This document shows, piece after piece, positions 35,408 through 47,578 of a stretch of DNA of 64,000 bases (position 1 is the stretch's first letter; each line of letters opens with the position of its first letter). The translations under genes and the position numbers were made by a program. Below the pieces are notes generated by a model. The model was not told the origin of the DNA. It saw nothing but the letters and a program-made list of their open reading frames with translations, and did not search any database. The stretch is from Monilinia fructicola (lineage: Eukaryota; Ascomycota; Leotiomycetes; Helotiales; Sclerotiniaceae), in the NCBI GenBank assembly GCA_008692225.1, contig VICG01000001.1:353501-417500 (forward strand), written 5' to 3'.

Positions 35408-35943
35408 CAGTACTCCGTAGTCCGTACAGTATTCCAGCTTAATCATCATCCCATCACCATTTTGGTTTAGAAGGTTGATTCAAAATTCCCTTCCCTTTCG
35501 AAACATCACCCAAGTCCAAAAGATTGAAAAAAGCCAAAGGGGAGATCTAATGCAGATTGGTATTGGATTCTGAAAATAAATAAACAAAACTCCTCCAAGA
35601 TTCCCATTCATCTGTTTATATCTATCGACCCATTCATCTCTCCCTCTCTCCCTCTCTCCCCCCTCCCTCTCTTCTTCAATTCAATTAATAAATTTCCCCC
35701 TCTCTCTCTTTCTCTGTCTCTGTCGCTGTCCCAGTCTCTGTCTCTCTCTGACCCCTCACCTACCTCCCTACCGACCGACCGACCTAACTAACTAACGACA
35801 AACTACCTTTTGCATTTTGGTGGAGCGATTGTATCCTTGTTCGAATAAAAAGACCACCGTCTGTAACTTTTTACACCACACCCCCAAATCAAAATTCCCT
35901 TTTCTCCTGCTCTTCATTGAGTTCCTGGAGTTTCGAGAAAAAT

Positions 35944-36033
35944 GTGAGTACAATCCAATCATTCCATTGTTTAATTTCAAATCGTCATTTGCATTCTCGA
36001 GCTACCTGTACTAACGACATCTTCTACGATCAG
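35944..36033 (+). other. Probable 5' leader intron of FAS beta
   Basis: A GTGAGT donor (35944), a TACTAAC branch-point sequence near 36008 and a CAG acceptor (36031-36033) define a 90-bp intron ending 48 bp before the start codon. The splice signals are strong, but transcription of this leader is inferred. Confidence 0.6.
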
Positions 36034-36081
36034 TCTCAAGAGACAAATTCATCACTTCTACACAATCCACCACCTGCCATC

Positions 36082-39000
36082 ATGTATGGCACTGCTACTG
36101 GCCCTCAAACGGGCGTCTCAACACCACGATCCTCATCATCTCTGCGACCACTCGTTCTCTCACATGGCTCATTAGAGCATTCATTTTTGATACCCACGAA
36201 TATTCATTTTCAAGCCTCTCAGATCAAAGACCGTTTTCTCGCATCCCTTCCCGAACCTACAGATGAACTTGCACAAGATGACGAGCCTTCATCCGTGGCT
36301 GAGCTCGTGGCCAGGTATTTGGGATTTGTAGCGCAAGACGTGGACGAGGGAGAAGATGATGCGCAAGGATCATACGAAGAGGTCTTGAAGCTCGTTCTCA
36401 ATGAATTTGAACGTGGTTTCTTGAGGGGCAACGAGGTTCACGCTTTGGTGGCGACTCTTCCCGGAATTGACGCAAAGAAGCTCAAAGTGGTTGAATCCTA
36501 TTATGCTGCGCGTGCCGCCAGCAACAGACCTATTCGTCCTCACGAATCGGCGTTGTTCAGAGCAGCCAGCGACGAGGAAGCCAAGATTTATAATGTTTTT
36601 GGTGGACAAGGAAACATCGAAGAATACTTTGATGAGCTTCGGGAGTTGTACAGCACATATGCGGTCTTTGTGGAGGACTTGATCACGGAATCTGCGGAGC
36701 TTTTGCAGAGTCTGTCCAAAGACCCCAGAGCCGAGAAATTATACCCCAAAGGTTTGGACATCATGGCCTGGCTTCACGATCCCGAGTCCACTCCAGATAT
36801 CAATTATTTGGTTTCTGCGCCCGTCAGTTTTCCATTGATTGGTTTGGTACAGCTTTGTCATTATGCTGTGACATGTAGAGTTTTGGGTCTGACTCCAGGG
36901 CAATTCCGAGATAGAATTAGCGGAACAACTGGTCACTCGCAAGGTGTTGTTTTTGGCCGCGGCTACTGCCGCGGCGGATTCCTGGGAATCATTCGACAAA
37001 GTCGCAGTTTCAGCTCTTACAGTTTTGTTCTGGATTGGATCTCGAAGTCAGCAAACATTCCCCAGAACCTCCTTGGCACCTACCATTCTCCAGGACTCCT
37101 TGGATCACGGTGAAGGAACACCCACTCCAATGTTGAGCATTCGTGATTTGTCGCAGGCTCAGGTTCAGGAACACATCAACGCAACCAACAAATATCTCCC
37201 AGAAGATAGACAAATTGCCATCTCTCTCATTAACAGCGCGAGAAATATGGTTGTTGCTGGACCTCCCATTTCCTTGTATGGTCTTAACCTTCAATTGCGT
37301 AAAGTCAAGGCCCCAACTGGTCTCGACCAGACTCGAATCCCATTCACCGAGCGCAAAGTTAGATTCGTCAACAGATTCTTGCCCATCACTTCGCCTTTCC
37401 ACAGTAAATATCTTAGTGAAGCTACAACCCATATCAACGAAGACTTGAAAGACGTTGAGATTGATAGCAAGGCATTGGGCATTCCCGTTTATGACACCAA
37501 TACGGGAAAGGACATTCGGGAGGAGATTCAGGGCAATATTGTGCCAACCTTGGTACGCTTGATCACCCACGACACAGTTCAATGGGAAAAGGCCACAGTT
37601 TTCCCAAATGCAACTCACGTCCTTGATTTCGGTCCTGGTGGTGTTTCTGGTCTTGGTGTTTTGACCAGCCGCAACAAGGATGGAACTGGCGTTCGTGTCA
37701 TCTTGGCAGGAACAGTCAGTGGTACCGTCCCCGAGGTCGGTTACAAGCCTGAGCTCTTTGATCGTGATGAAGAACATGCCGTCAAATATGCTGTCGATTG
37801 GGTCAAGGAGCATGGTCCAAAATTGGTCAAGACTTCAAGCGGTCAAACATTCGTGGATACAAAGATGAGTCGAATTTTGGGAGTGCCGCCTGTCATGGTT
37901 GCCGGTATGACACCATGTACCGTTCCTTGGACTTTCGTGGCGGCAACGATGAACGCCGGGTACCAAATTGAGTTGGCTGGAGGTGGATACTACAATGCCA
38001 AGACCATGACCGAAGCATTGAGAAAGATCGAAAACGCCATCCCCGCTGGTCGTGGTATTACGGTCAACCTTATTTACGTCAACCCACGTGCTATGCAATG
38101 GCAAATTCCACTCCTTGGACAATTGCGTGCGGAAGGCGTCCCAATTGAAGGTCTCACGATTGGTGCTGGTGTACCATCCATTGAGGTTGCGCAAGAATAC
38201 ATTGAGACTCTTGGCCTGAAACATATTGCCTTCAAGCCAGGATCTATGGAGGCGATCCAAGCTGTGATCAACATTGCAAAGGCCAACCCAACTTTCCCCG
38301 TCATTCTCCAATGGACGGGAGGACGTGGAGGTGGACATCACTCCTTTGAAGATTTCCATCAGCCAATTCTGTCAATGTACTCCCGTATCCGAAGACAAGA
38401 GAACGTCCTATTGGTCGCAGGTAGTGGTTTCGGTGGCGCAGAAGATACTTATCCGTACATCACTGGTGAATGGTCAAAGAATTATGGCTACCCACCCATG
38501 CCATTCGATGGATGTCTCTTTGGCAGTCGTGTCATGACAGCCAAGGAAGCACTTACCAGCAAAAACGCCAAGAAGGCCATCACTGAAGCCGAAGGTCTTG
38601 ATGATGCTGCGTGGGAGAAGACCTACAAGGGCCCTGCCGGTGGTGTTATCACGGTTCGATCCGAGATGGGTGAGCCAATTCACAAATTGGCAACTCGTGG
38701 TGTTAAGTTCTGGGCAGAGATGGATGCCAAGATCTTTAGTTTACCAAAGGAGAAGCGAGTTCCTGAATTGAAGAAGAACCGCGACTACATCATCAAGAAG
38801 TTGAATGATGACTTCCAAAAGGTCTGGTTTGGACGAAACAAAGCTGGAGAAACTGTTGACCTCGAGGATATGACATACGGTGAAGTTGTTCGTAGAATGG
38901 TGGACTTGATGTATGTTAAGCATGAGTCTCGCTGGATCGACAAATCATACATCAAGCTGACCGGTGACTTCATTCGCCGTGTTGAGGAGCGTTTCACAAC

Positions 39001-42000
39001 TGGCCAGGGGAAGCCGTCGTTGCTCCAGAGCTACTCAGATTTGGAAGATCCTTATCCAACGGTGGAAAAGATCTTGGCTGCTTATCCCGCGTCAGAGAAA
39101 CAACTCATCAACGCCCAAGATGTGCAACACTTCCTCATGCTTTGCCAGCGTAGAGGTCAAAAGCCAACTACCTTCGTGCCATCTCTCGATGAAAACTTTG
39201 AATTCTTCTTCAAGAAAGATTCGCTCTGGCAATCTGAGGACCTTGAGGCTGTCATCGGCCAAGATGTAGGCAGAACTTGTATCTTGCAAGGTCCAATGGC
39301 TGTTAAATACTCCAAGGTTGTCGATGAGCCAATCAAGGAAATCCTCGATGGCGTCCACAACTCACACATCAAGTCTTTGACTCAAGATATTTACGGTGGA
39401 GACGAGTCCTCTATCCCAGTGGTTGAATACTTCGGCGGCAAGCTCATCGAGACCGAAGAAGAGGTTGACTTTGAAGGTCTTACAATCTCGGAAGATGAAG
39501 AGAAAACTATTTACCGATTGTCATACTCTCCCACGGCTGTTCTCCCATCTCTCGAGGCCTGGCTCTCATTACTTGCTGGTCGTAAGAGATCATGGCGACA
39601 TGCTCTCTTCACCTCGGAGGTATTTGTGCAGGGACAGAAGTTCCAGACAAACCCAATGAAGCGCATCTTTACCCCCGTCAAAGGGCTTTTCGTTGAGATC
39701 ACGCATCCCAACGACCCTTCAAAGACCGTCATTACCGTAAAGGAGCAGCCTAGACCAAACCACTACGTGACTGTCATCGATGTGAAATTGGTTGGCAAGA
39801 ACGAGATCTTGGTCAACATGATCAAAGACACCACGGCAGTCGGCAAGCCAGTATCACTCCCATTGAAGTTTACATACCACCCTGAGGCAGGTTACGCTCC
39901 AATCCGTGAGGTGATGGATGACAGAAACGACCGTATCAAGGAATTCTACTGGCGAGCATGGTTCGGTGATGAGGCTCTTGATCTTGACGCTTCCGTCACT
40001 GGCATTTTCAATGGTGGCAAAGCTACGATCACCAGTGAAGCTATCAATGACTTCGTTCATGCTGTCGGCAATACTGGAGAAGCTTTTGTTGACCGACCTG
40101 GCAAGGAGGTTTTCGCTCCTATGGATTTCGCCATCGTTGTTGGCTGGAAAGCCATTACCAAGCCGATCTTCCCTAGAACAATTGATGGTGACCTTCTCAA
40201 GCTCGTGCATCTTTCGAACGGCTTCCGCATGATACCTGGAGCCGAGCCATTGAAGAAGGGTGATCAAGTGGAGACGACGGCCCAGATCAATGCCGTTCTC
40301 AACCAAGACTCGGGTAAAATGGTCGAGGTATGCGGTACCATTACCAGAGAGGGACGTCCGGTAATGGAAGTTACTTCACAATTCTTGTACAGAGGTGCAT
40401 ACACCGATTTTGAGAACACCTTCCAGCGTAAGACCGAGACACCCATGCAAATCCACCTTGCTACTTCGAAGGATGTCGCTGTCTTGAGATCTAAGGAGTG
40501 GTTCAACTTGGATGAGCCAGATCACGAGCTGCTTGGTCAAACCTTGACCTTCCGTCTTGAGAGTCTCGTCCGCTTCAAGAACAAGACCGTTTTCTCAAGC
40601 GTTGAGACTAGAGGTCAAGTCTTGTTGGAGCTTCCAACCAAGGAGATTATTCAAGTTGCCAGCGTTGAGTACGTAGCAGGGGTTTCTCATGGTAACCCTG
40701 TCATTGATTATCTTGAGCGTCATGGATCTTCAATTGAACAGCCCATCAACTTTGAGAACCCAATTCCTCTCAATGGCAAAACCCCACTCTCCCTCCGAGC
40801 ACCAACATCCAACGAGACCTACGCCCGTGTTTCGGGTGATTTCAACCCTATTCACGTTTCTCGCGTCTTCTCTAGCTACGCAAACTTACCTGGCACCATC
40901 ACACACGGCATGTACTCTAGTGCAGCTGTCCGCAGTTTAGTCGAGACTTGGGCTGCAGAGAACCACGTTGGTCGTGTTCGCAGCTTCCACGCTCAATTGA
41001 CTGGTATGGTTCTGCCAAACGACGATATCGAGGTTAAGTTACAGCATGTTGGTATGGTTGCGGGTCGTAAGATCATCAAGGTCGAGGCCAGCAACAAGGA
41101 GACTGAAGATAAGGTCTTACTTGGTGAGGCAGAAGTCGAACAACCAGTCTCAGCATACGTCTTCACTGGTCAAGGTTCACAAGAGCAAGGTATGGGTATG
41201 GAGTTATATGCTAGCAGCCCTGTTGCCAAGGAAGTTTGGGATCGTGCCGATAAGCATTTCATGGACAACTATGGTGAGTGTCTCAAGCCAATTCTCATCT
41301 TATCATTTCTAACAATATTAGGTTTCGCCATCACCAACATTGTCAAGAACAACCCCAAGGAACTCACCATTCACTTTGGTGGTCCTCGTGGTAAGGCAAT
41401 TCGTCAAAATTACATGTCCATGACTTTCGAAACTGTTGGCGCCGATGGTTCTATCAAATCCGAAAAGATGTTCAAGGAAGTTGACGAACGCACAACATCA
41501 TACACCTACCGATCACCAACAGGTCTTCTTTCCGCCACTCAATTCACACAACCTGCCTTGACATTGATGGAGAAGGCAAGTTTTGAGGATATGCGTTCTA
41601 AGGGTCTTGTTCAACGTGACAGCAGTTTCGCTGGTCACTCCCTTGGAGAGTATTCTGCACTTGCTGCTTTGGCCGATGTTATGCCAATTGAGAGTTTGGT
41701 TTCGGTCGTCTTCTACAGAGGTTTGACTATGCAAGTTGCTGTGGAACGTGATGCTTCTGGACGATCCAATTACTCCATGTGCGCTGTCAACCCCAGCAGA
41801 ATTTCCAAGACCTTCAATGAAGAAGCTCTTCAATATGTTGTTGCAAACATTGCTGAAGAAACGAGCTGGTTATTGGAAATTGTCAACTACAACATTGCTA
41901 ACATGCAATACGTTTGTGCTGGTGATCTCCGAGCTCTTGATACTCTCACTGGCGTTACCAACTACCTTAAAGCTCAAAGAATTGACATTCAAGAGCTCAT

Positions 42001-42422
42001 GCAAACTTTGAGTCTCGATGATGTTAAAGCACATCTCGTTCAGATCATTCGCGAATGTGCTAAGCAGACCGAAGCCAAACCCAAACCTCTTGATCTCCAA
42101 AGAGGTTTCGCTACCATTCCTCTTAAGGGTATCGATGTACCTTTCCACTCCACTTTCTTGAGAAGTGGTGTCAAACCATTCAGAAGTTTCTTACTCAAGA
42201 AGATCAACAAGACAACCATCGATCCTAGCAAGTTGATTGGAAAATACATTCCCAACGTTACTGCTAGACCTTTCGAATTGACTAAGGAATACTTCGAGGA
42301 TGTTTATCGTCTGACTAACAGTCCGAAGATCGGAAATGTTTTTGGCGAACTGGCATAAATATCAAGATGGGTATGAGTCTAGTGGGGATGAAGTGGAAAA
42401 TGGTGTTAATGGAACACAATAA
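36082..42422 (+). CDS. fas1: Fatty acid synthase subunit beta (frame interrupted twice)
   Basis: This is the beta chain of the fungal FAS barrel. Exons are 36082-41273 and 41322-42422. Discounting two surplus bases gives 2096 residues, the expected size. It starts [20 protein letters not shown]. The acetyltransferase site GHSQG (Ser286) is followed by the enoyl reductase ([31 protein letters not shown]), dehydratase ([21 protein letters not shown]) and malonyl/palmitoyl transferase ([19 protein letters not shown] with Ser about 1837). The first shift lies directly after GHSQGVV, in T36950-36954; one T fewer continues [19 protein letters not shown]. The second is T42339-42343; one T fewer changes an early stop at 42356 into [19 protein letters not shown] and a stop at 42420-42422. 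The only coding intron (48 bp) is a multiple of three without stops. It is divergent from FAS alpha. Confidence 0.95.
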
Positions 42423-43273
42423 ATGGGTTGGGGGATAGATGGGCGACAAAAGCAATGACATGAGATGATTGGATGGGTATTTCCTGGAGCTTTGCTTTGC
42501 TGGCGTCGGGGTTTTGATAAACACGCAAATGCTTGCATGATAGATGAAAATCCAATCATTCTACTTAGATTAGATGGTAGATAGATTGATTGATCGATGG
42601 ATCAATCATTTACAAAGTTAGATACAATGTAATTTTTTTCTTGTTAAATTTATACGGATTTGATAAACTGATATTATATCGCTATTAGCATTGTATCGTG
42701 TTGCTAGATTCCCTATTCTGGTGTTTATACTTGGGCTTTTTAAGTTTTACTTACAGATATAAACATCAATGAATAACTCTCTACCCCTCGGTCCCTCGTA
42801 TCATCAGTTCTCCTACTCGAGTAGAAATTGCTTACACCGCCACCAGCACCACATCCCTTGGTATCATTCTAAAGGTCACATTAGTATACTCGAGTAGAAA
42901 GTATATCTATTACCCAGTTAGGTAATATTCATCATACCTAGCTTGAGATATCCATATGTATGGCAACCTTGATTTTTTAAGGTTTGGAAAGCTTTCAATG
43001 TAAGATTTACACAAATGCGTTTTTAAGATTTACGTGGCACATATTCCAAACACCGCCAAGTATCCATGGATATTTTAGTTACATATATATATACGTTATT
43101 TCGTACGGGCTCATCAATTCGACGCAAGATCGTCCGACGTTCTACCGAAAAGGCCGATGCCATATAAGCTTAGATGGACATCCATCCACGCGACGCGGAG
43201 ACTCCCTCCCTCTCAAACTCCCATTCATCGCCTCCCTCCACACACACACGTTACGCGCAAGCCGACCGACACC
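42423..43273. other. Intergenic region FAS beta-argJ
   Basis: About 850 bp hold the FAS beta 3' end and the argJ promoter. No gene or clear site is recognised. CTCGAGTAGAAA occurs twice (near 42817 and 42890). Base composition changes abruptly to GC-rich at about 43180. Confidence 0.6.
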
Positions 43274-44974
43274 ATGTTCCGCATTTCGCACGCCACGCCA
43301 CCGCTCCGCCACGCATCGTTGCGGATCCGCGCGCGTGCACAGCACCGCGCCTTCACCAAGTTCGACTCCTTTGGGCACGCGCCCGTCCCCGCGAACAAGC
43401 GGCGGTTTGTGCCCGAGGGCGGGACCTACCCCAAGGGCTTCCGGGTCGGGGGGATCGACGCGGGGATTCGCGATCTCGGGGTCGGGAGCGGGGCCGGCGC
43501 CGCCGGGCCGACGCAGCCGGATCTGGTGCTGGTGTCGAGTGAGACGGGGTGGGATGCGTGTGGGGCCGCGGTGCTGACGAAGAATGAGTTTCCGGCCGCG
43601 AGCGTGGTGGTCACGAGGGAGCTGATGGGGAGGAGCGGGGGCGTGGGCGTCAGGGGGGTGGTGGCGAATTCTTGGTGTGCGAATCTGCTGACGGGGGCGG
43701 AGGGGTTGGAGGATTCGAGGCGGATGAGCAGGGAGGCGGGCCGGTTGGTGGGGGCGGAGGGCGAGGGACAGGAGTTGATGGTTATGCATACGGGTATGTG
43801 GATGAGTGTCGTGGGATTGTGCATCGCGTGGGTGGTCTATCCGAGTGGATCGATGACGCAACGCCGTGTATTTGAGAATTCGCATTCCTTTCCGCACACG
43901 TGAACGATAGCTGACATTGGCCTCCCCGAGCATAGGCATGGGCGGAAAACGGTAAGTCCTCTCCCACGATCCACCATCCCCAAGCAAGCACTAAGCCGCC
44001 GCCCCCCCCGCAGCCTCCCCATCAACAAGATCATCCACAGTCTCCCCACGCTCCACCAAAGCACCGGCAACACGCACGAGCACTGGCTCCGGGCCGCCAA
44101 CGGCATCCGCACCACCGACACCTTCCCCAAGCTCTCCTCGCGCACCTTCACCCTCCCCTCCTTCCCCCACACCACCTTCTCCCTCGCCGGCATCACCAAA
44201 GGCGCCGGCATGATCCACCCCAACATGGCGACGACGCTCGGCATCCTCTGCACCGACGCCCCCATCCAGGCCCCCGCCCTCCAACAGCTCCTGCGCACCG
44301 CCGCCTCCAAATCCTACAACTGCATCTCCATCGAAGGCGACACCAGCACCAACGACATGGTCGCCCTCTTCGCGAACGGGGCCGCCGCCCCGCCCTCCGC
44401 CCCCGCCATCACCTTTGACGCGACGGCCGCACCCCCCTCCGCAGACTTCCTCGCCTTCCAAAAGATCCTCATCGAGTTCATGGCCGAGCTCGCCAAGCTC
44501 GTGGTGCGCGACGGCGAGGGCGCCTCCAAGTTCATCACGGTGCGCATCCGGGGCGCGCCGAGCCACGCCGCGGGCCAGCAGATCGCCGCGGCCATCGCGC
44601 GCTCCGTGCTCTTCAAGACGGGCGTGTACGGCCGGGACGCGAACCCGATCGGGGTGCTCGCCGCGCTGGGGTACGCGGTGCTGGGCACGGAGCACGAGGG
44701 CCGCGGCCTCGTGCGCCCGGCGGCGACGTCGGTGGCGTTTGTGGACGGCGGGGCCGGGGAGGTCCGGCTCGTGGAGCGCGGGCGCCTGGTGCCCGTCGAC
44801 GCGGCGCGCGTCAGGGCGTTTATGGCGCGGGAGGACGTCGAGGTCGTCGTCGACTTGAGGGATGAGGATGGGGATGGGGATGGGGCGGGCCGCGAGCGGG
44901 GCGAAGAGGCCGTCTATTGGACGTGTGATATCACGCACGACTTTGTGACGATCAATGGGGACTTTGGAAACTGA
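43274..44974 (+). CDS. arg7: Arginine biosynthesis bifunctional protein ArgJ (ornithine/glutamate N-acetyltransferase)
   Basis: This mitochondrial enzyme makes N-acetylglutamate and recycles the acetyl group from N-acetylornithine, which completes the cyclic arginine pathway. Exons are 43274-43793, 43936-43951 (a 16-nt micro-exon) and 44014-44974, giving 498 residues. The N-terminus ([20 protein letters not shown]) is a basic mitochondrial leader. [38 protein letters not shown] and MHTGMGGKRLPINKI follow. Self-cleavage into alpha and beta chains is expected before Thr252 in [12 protein letters not shown], the catalytic threonine. [12 protein letters not shown] and [10 protein letters not shown] complete the family pattern. 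The gene is far richer in GC than its neighbours (44 of 60 bases at 44581-44640), and some usual motifs are altered ([10 protein letters not shown] where NSGCANAVTG is common). Long antisense frames here are a by-product of high GC. Family assignment is firm; whether it is the sole ArgJ of the genome is unknown. Confidence 0.93.
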
Positions 44975-45433
44975 GAGAGAGGCCTTGAATCAGCTCTCGC
45001 GTCGCACCTCCCTCGACAGAAAACAAGACAAGACGATGAAAGATAAATCTCAGAAAATACTTTGCGTTTCGTTCCCCATCCTTTGTGGCTCTTCTCAATC
45101 TATCGACATCGATGTGTGCAAATGGCCCATGATAACGATGTATGTAAACAAAAAATGACGACGATTCCTATAGCCAGTATATTGTGATGCCCATTGTATT
45201 TTAAACTACGCGCCATGCAAAGACTCGGAGATATATACCTAGTGTTCATATGCATGCATATATGTATATGTATGTATATATATATGTATGTCCAGTCTAC
45301 AAAACGCCAGATCTATGTAGCTAAATAACAAATTCGCACCTCTTCCTCTTTTCTCTATACATGTGCACCAATCTGCAATGCTCAATTCCCAAGTCCCATG
45401 ATCAAATAGAGCTAAAGCTCGAGGAGAAGGCCC
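44975..45433. other. Convergent 3' region argJ/alg5
   Basis: A 459-bp spacer with a TATATGTATG-rich patch around 45240-45295. No gene is seen. Confidence 0.6.
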
Positions 45434-46762
45434 TCACCTTCTTCTCCAAACTCCCATTCCCCACCCCCCTCTCAGGACGGCCAATCCCCACGCCATGCCT
45501 AAACTATCCCACATGACGTTCAACTTACTACCTCCAACCTCATGCCAACCAATTGCTTGTTCCGATACTCTGATGCCTTTACCACCTGCATCTACAGACG
45601 GCGCACTTTCAGCCAACATAAGCATTTCAACATCGAAGATCCAACCCTCAGCATGCATATACGGAATAATATGAGGGAGGGCGGCGCGTGTAAAAAGTTT
45701 GAAGCCGCATTGCGTGTCGCGAATACGGGATGTGGCGGGTGGAGTTAGAAGACGGAGGAGGAGATGGAATGAATGCATCAAGGCGTTACGGAGAGCGGAG
45801 CGCTGTACGTATTAGTTTGTTTTCATAGGCATGTGATTTGGGGTCACAAGTGAAATGAAGATTGGGAAACATACCTTAACAACGGCCTCACTACCAACCA
45901 ACCAGGCTCTACTCCCAACCGCAACACCCCTCCCTTCGGAATCCACCACCGATTTTGCACCCTCGACAAGTTTCCCCAAATCAGTAAATCGACTCGCGCC
46001 ATCTGCATCAGCGAAAACTGCGTATTCCCCTCTCACATGCCTCATCCCATGTGTAACTGCTCCTCCCTTTCCTCGATTCTCTTCTAGTGTCACTATCCTC
46101 AAAACGTCATGCAAATTATTTTTCCTCGAGAAATCTAATGCGATCTGTACTGTTTTGTCCTTGCTACCATCATTTACGAGTAGAATTTCATAACCAGTTC
46201 CGGTTCCTTTTCCTTTGGAGATGCGGCCGTAAGTATTGTCTAGAACGGAGACAGCTTCTTCCAGCATGCCAGTTAGGCGTTCTTCTTCATTGTACGCTGG
46301 AACTACAAGACTCATTTCGATTTCAGCAGGTTGGATTGCACCAGTACTGATATTATTTTCTTTAGAAGCGCTTATTTTGGAGACGGAGGCTTCGCGGTGG
46401 GCGACCCAGTTGTCATACCAACAAGTGAGAGGTTTGGTTTCTGTAGTGCCGGAGGGGGTGGTTGTTGTGTATGATTTTTCCGAAACGTAGGGCAGTCTGG
46501 GAACTGGGGCGACGAGTAGTAGAAGAGCGTATATCTAGATATGTAGACCATTAGTAAACGTGTCGATGTTATGAGATTCCATTGCCAAATCGATACCCCT
46601 CCAGAGCACAATGCCCCCCAAAATAGGAAAGAAACTCACACAACTCAATCCTACACCCACTAAAGCAACCAAAACCAACAACAATATATGCCCCGGCGTA
46701 CTCCTCAAAGTCTCCCATATCCCCTCCAATATACTCAATGGAAGCTGCAGTAACGCCGCCAT
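45434..46762 (-). CDS. alg5: Dolichyl-phosphate beta-glucosyltransferase Alg5
   Basis: Alg5 is an ER-membrane family-2 glycosyltransferase. It makes dolichyl-phosphate glucose from UDP-glucose for the last steps of the N-glycan precursor. Minus-strand exons are 46762-46640, 46534-45875 and 45802-45434, in frame for 383 residues. A single N-terminal hydrophobic segment (HILLLVLVALVGVGLSC then IYALLLLVAPV) serves as membrane anchor and is split by intron 1. The GT-A fold follows: MSLVVPAYNEEERL, EILLVNDGSKDKT (nucleotide-binding Asp), NRGKGGAVTHGMRH, FADADGASRFTD (DxD site). RDTQCGFKLFTR, AEGWIFDVEMLMLA and WHEVGGSKLNVM complete the Alg5 pattern. The ATG at 46762 (MAALLQLPLSI) is chosen because it lies just before the anchor. 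No frame break is present. Confidence 0.94.
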
Positions 46763-47544
46763 ATCGAAGATGTGACCACAAAGTCTCAATTGTAAACTTA
46801 CGACAGCCTTACGTCTCTCCCTTGCATCAATCCCTCGAATCGTGCCGGAGCCCGCAGATATGATCAATGATACGATAGTGCGCGATCAAATTTCCTTCAA
46901 TAAGGTAGGTAGGTATTCTTCGCGATTTCCTACGACAGGAACCCTTCACTCCAATTCAGTTCCTCCGTATCATCCAAGCACCACCGACAATTAATTCTGT
47001 GAATGTGAATGTGAATGTGAATGTGAGTCAATGGCAGCTGCTTCGCACCTCACTATGATCGGATGACCACAATCGCAATCGTATCGTGCAGTATCGTGGC
47101 GTACGGTGCCGTAGCGTATCGTATCGTATCGAAATTACAATCGCACACTTCAATCACCAATTCCAATCACCAATTCCAATCACCAATTTCAGAACCCCCC
47201 CAGCATCCAAACATGCAAACACCCAATCCAACAATCTTCAAAGCAACCCAACCACCGTTCCAACAACACAAAGAAGAAAAAGAATAAATGTACGTCTGGC
47301 CACGGGTACAGATGTATAGAAGTACCCCAAAAGTCCAGCGTACAAAGTCCGAACCGAGGAGGACGCGGCGTAATGAGTGAGGAAGAAGCAGAAATCCAAT
47401 CTAATCCTTTCCAATCCAATGCAATCCAATCCAATCCTCTCCTCTCCTTTCAAATCGAATCCGAATAAAAGCAAACGGAAAAGCGTCGTCGAGCGTCGAG
47501 GATATCTGGCCTTGCCTTGCCTTGCCTCGTACCGCCAGCCCCAA

Positions 47545-47578
<34 letters not shown>

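Larger units (their letters stand above)
32561..36081. promoter_or_regulatory. 3.5-kb bidirectional spacer between FAS alpha and FAS beta
   Basis: Both FAS genes are transcribed outward from this spacer, so it must hold their promoters. It contains no recognised gene. Features include purine runs (33050-33120), a perfect inverted repeat of the TACTCCGTAC word (33648-33670), a 16-base AAATAAGGAAATAGAT tandem repeat (34621-34738), a strongly AT-rich block (about 34540-35060), (AATC)n at 35379-35407, and a pyrimidine-rich (CT) zone (35635-35750) just upstream of the beta-chain leader. Confidence 0.65.

Noticed and set aside
43142..44938. Long minus-strand frames opposite argJ
   Set aside because: They arise because very GC-rich DNA has few stop codons; their Arg/His/Gly-rich translations match no family, while the plus strand encodes ArgJ.
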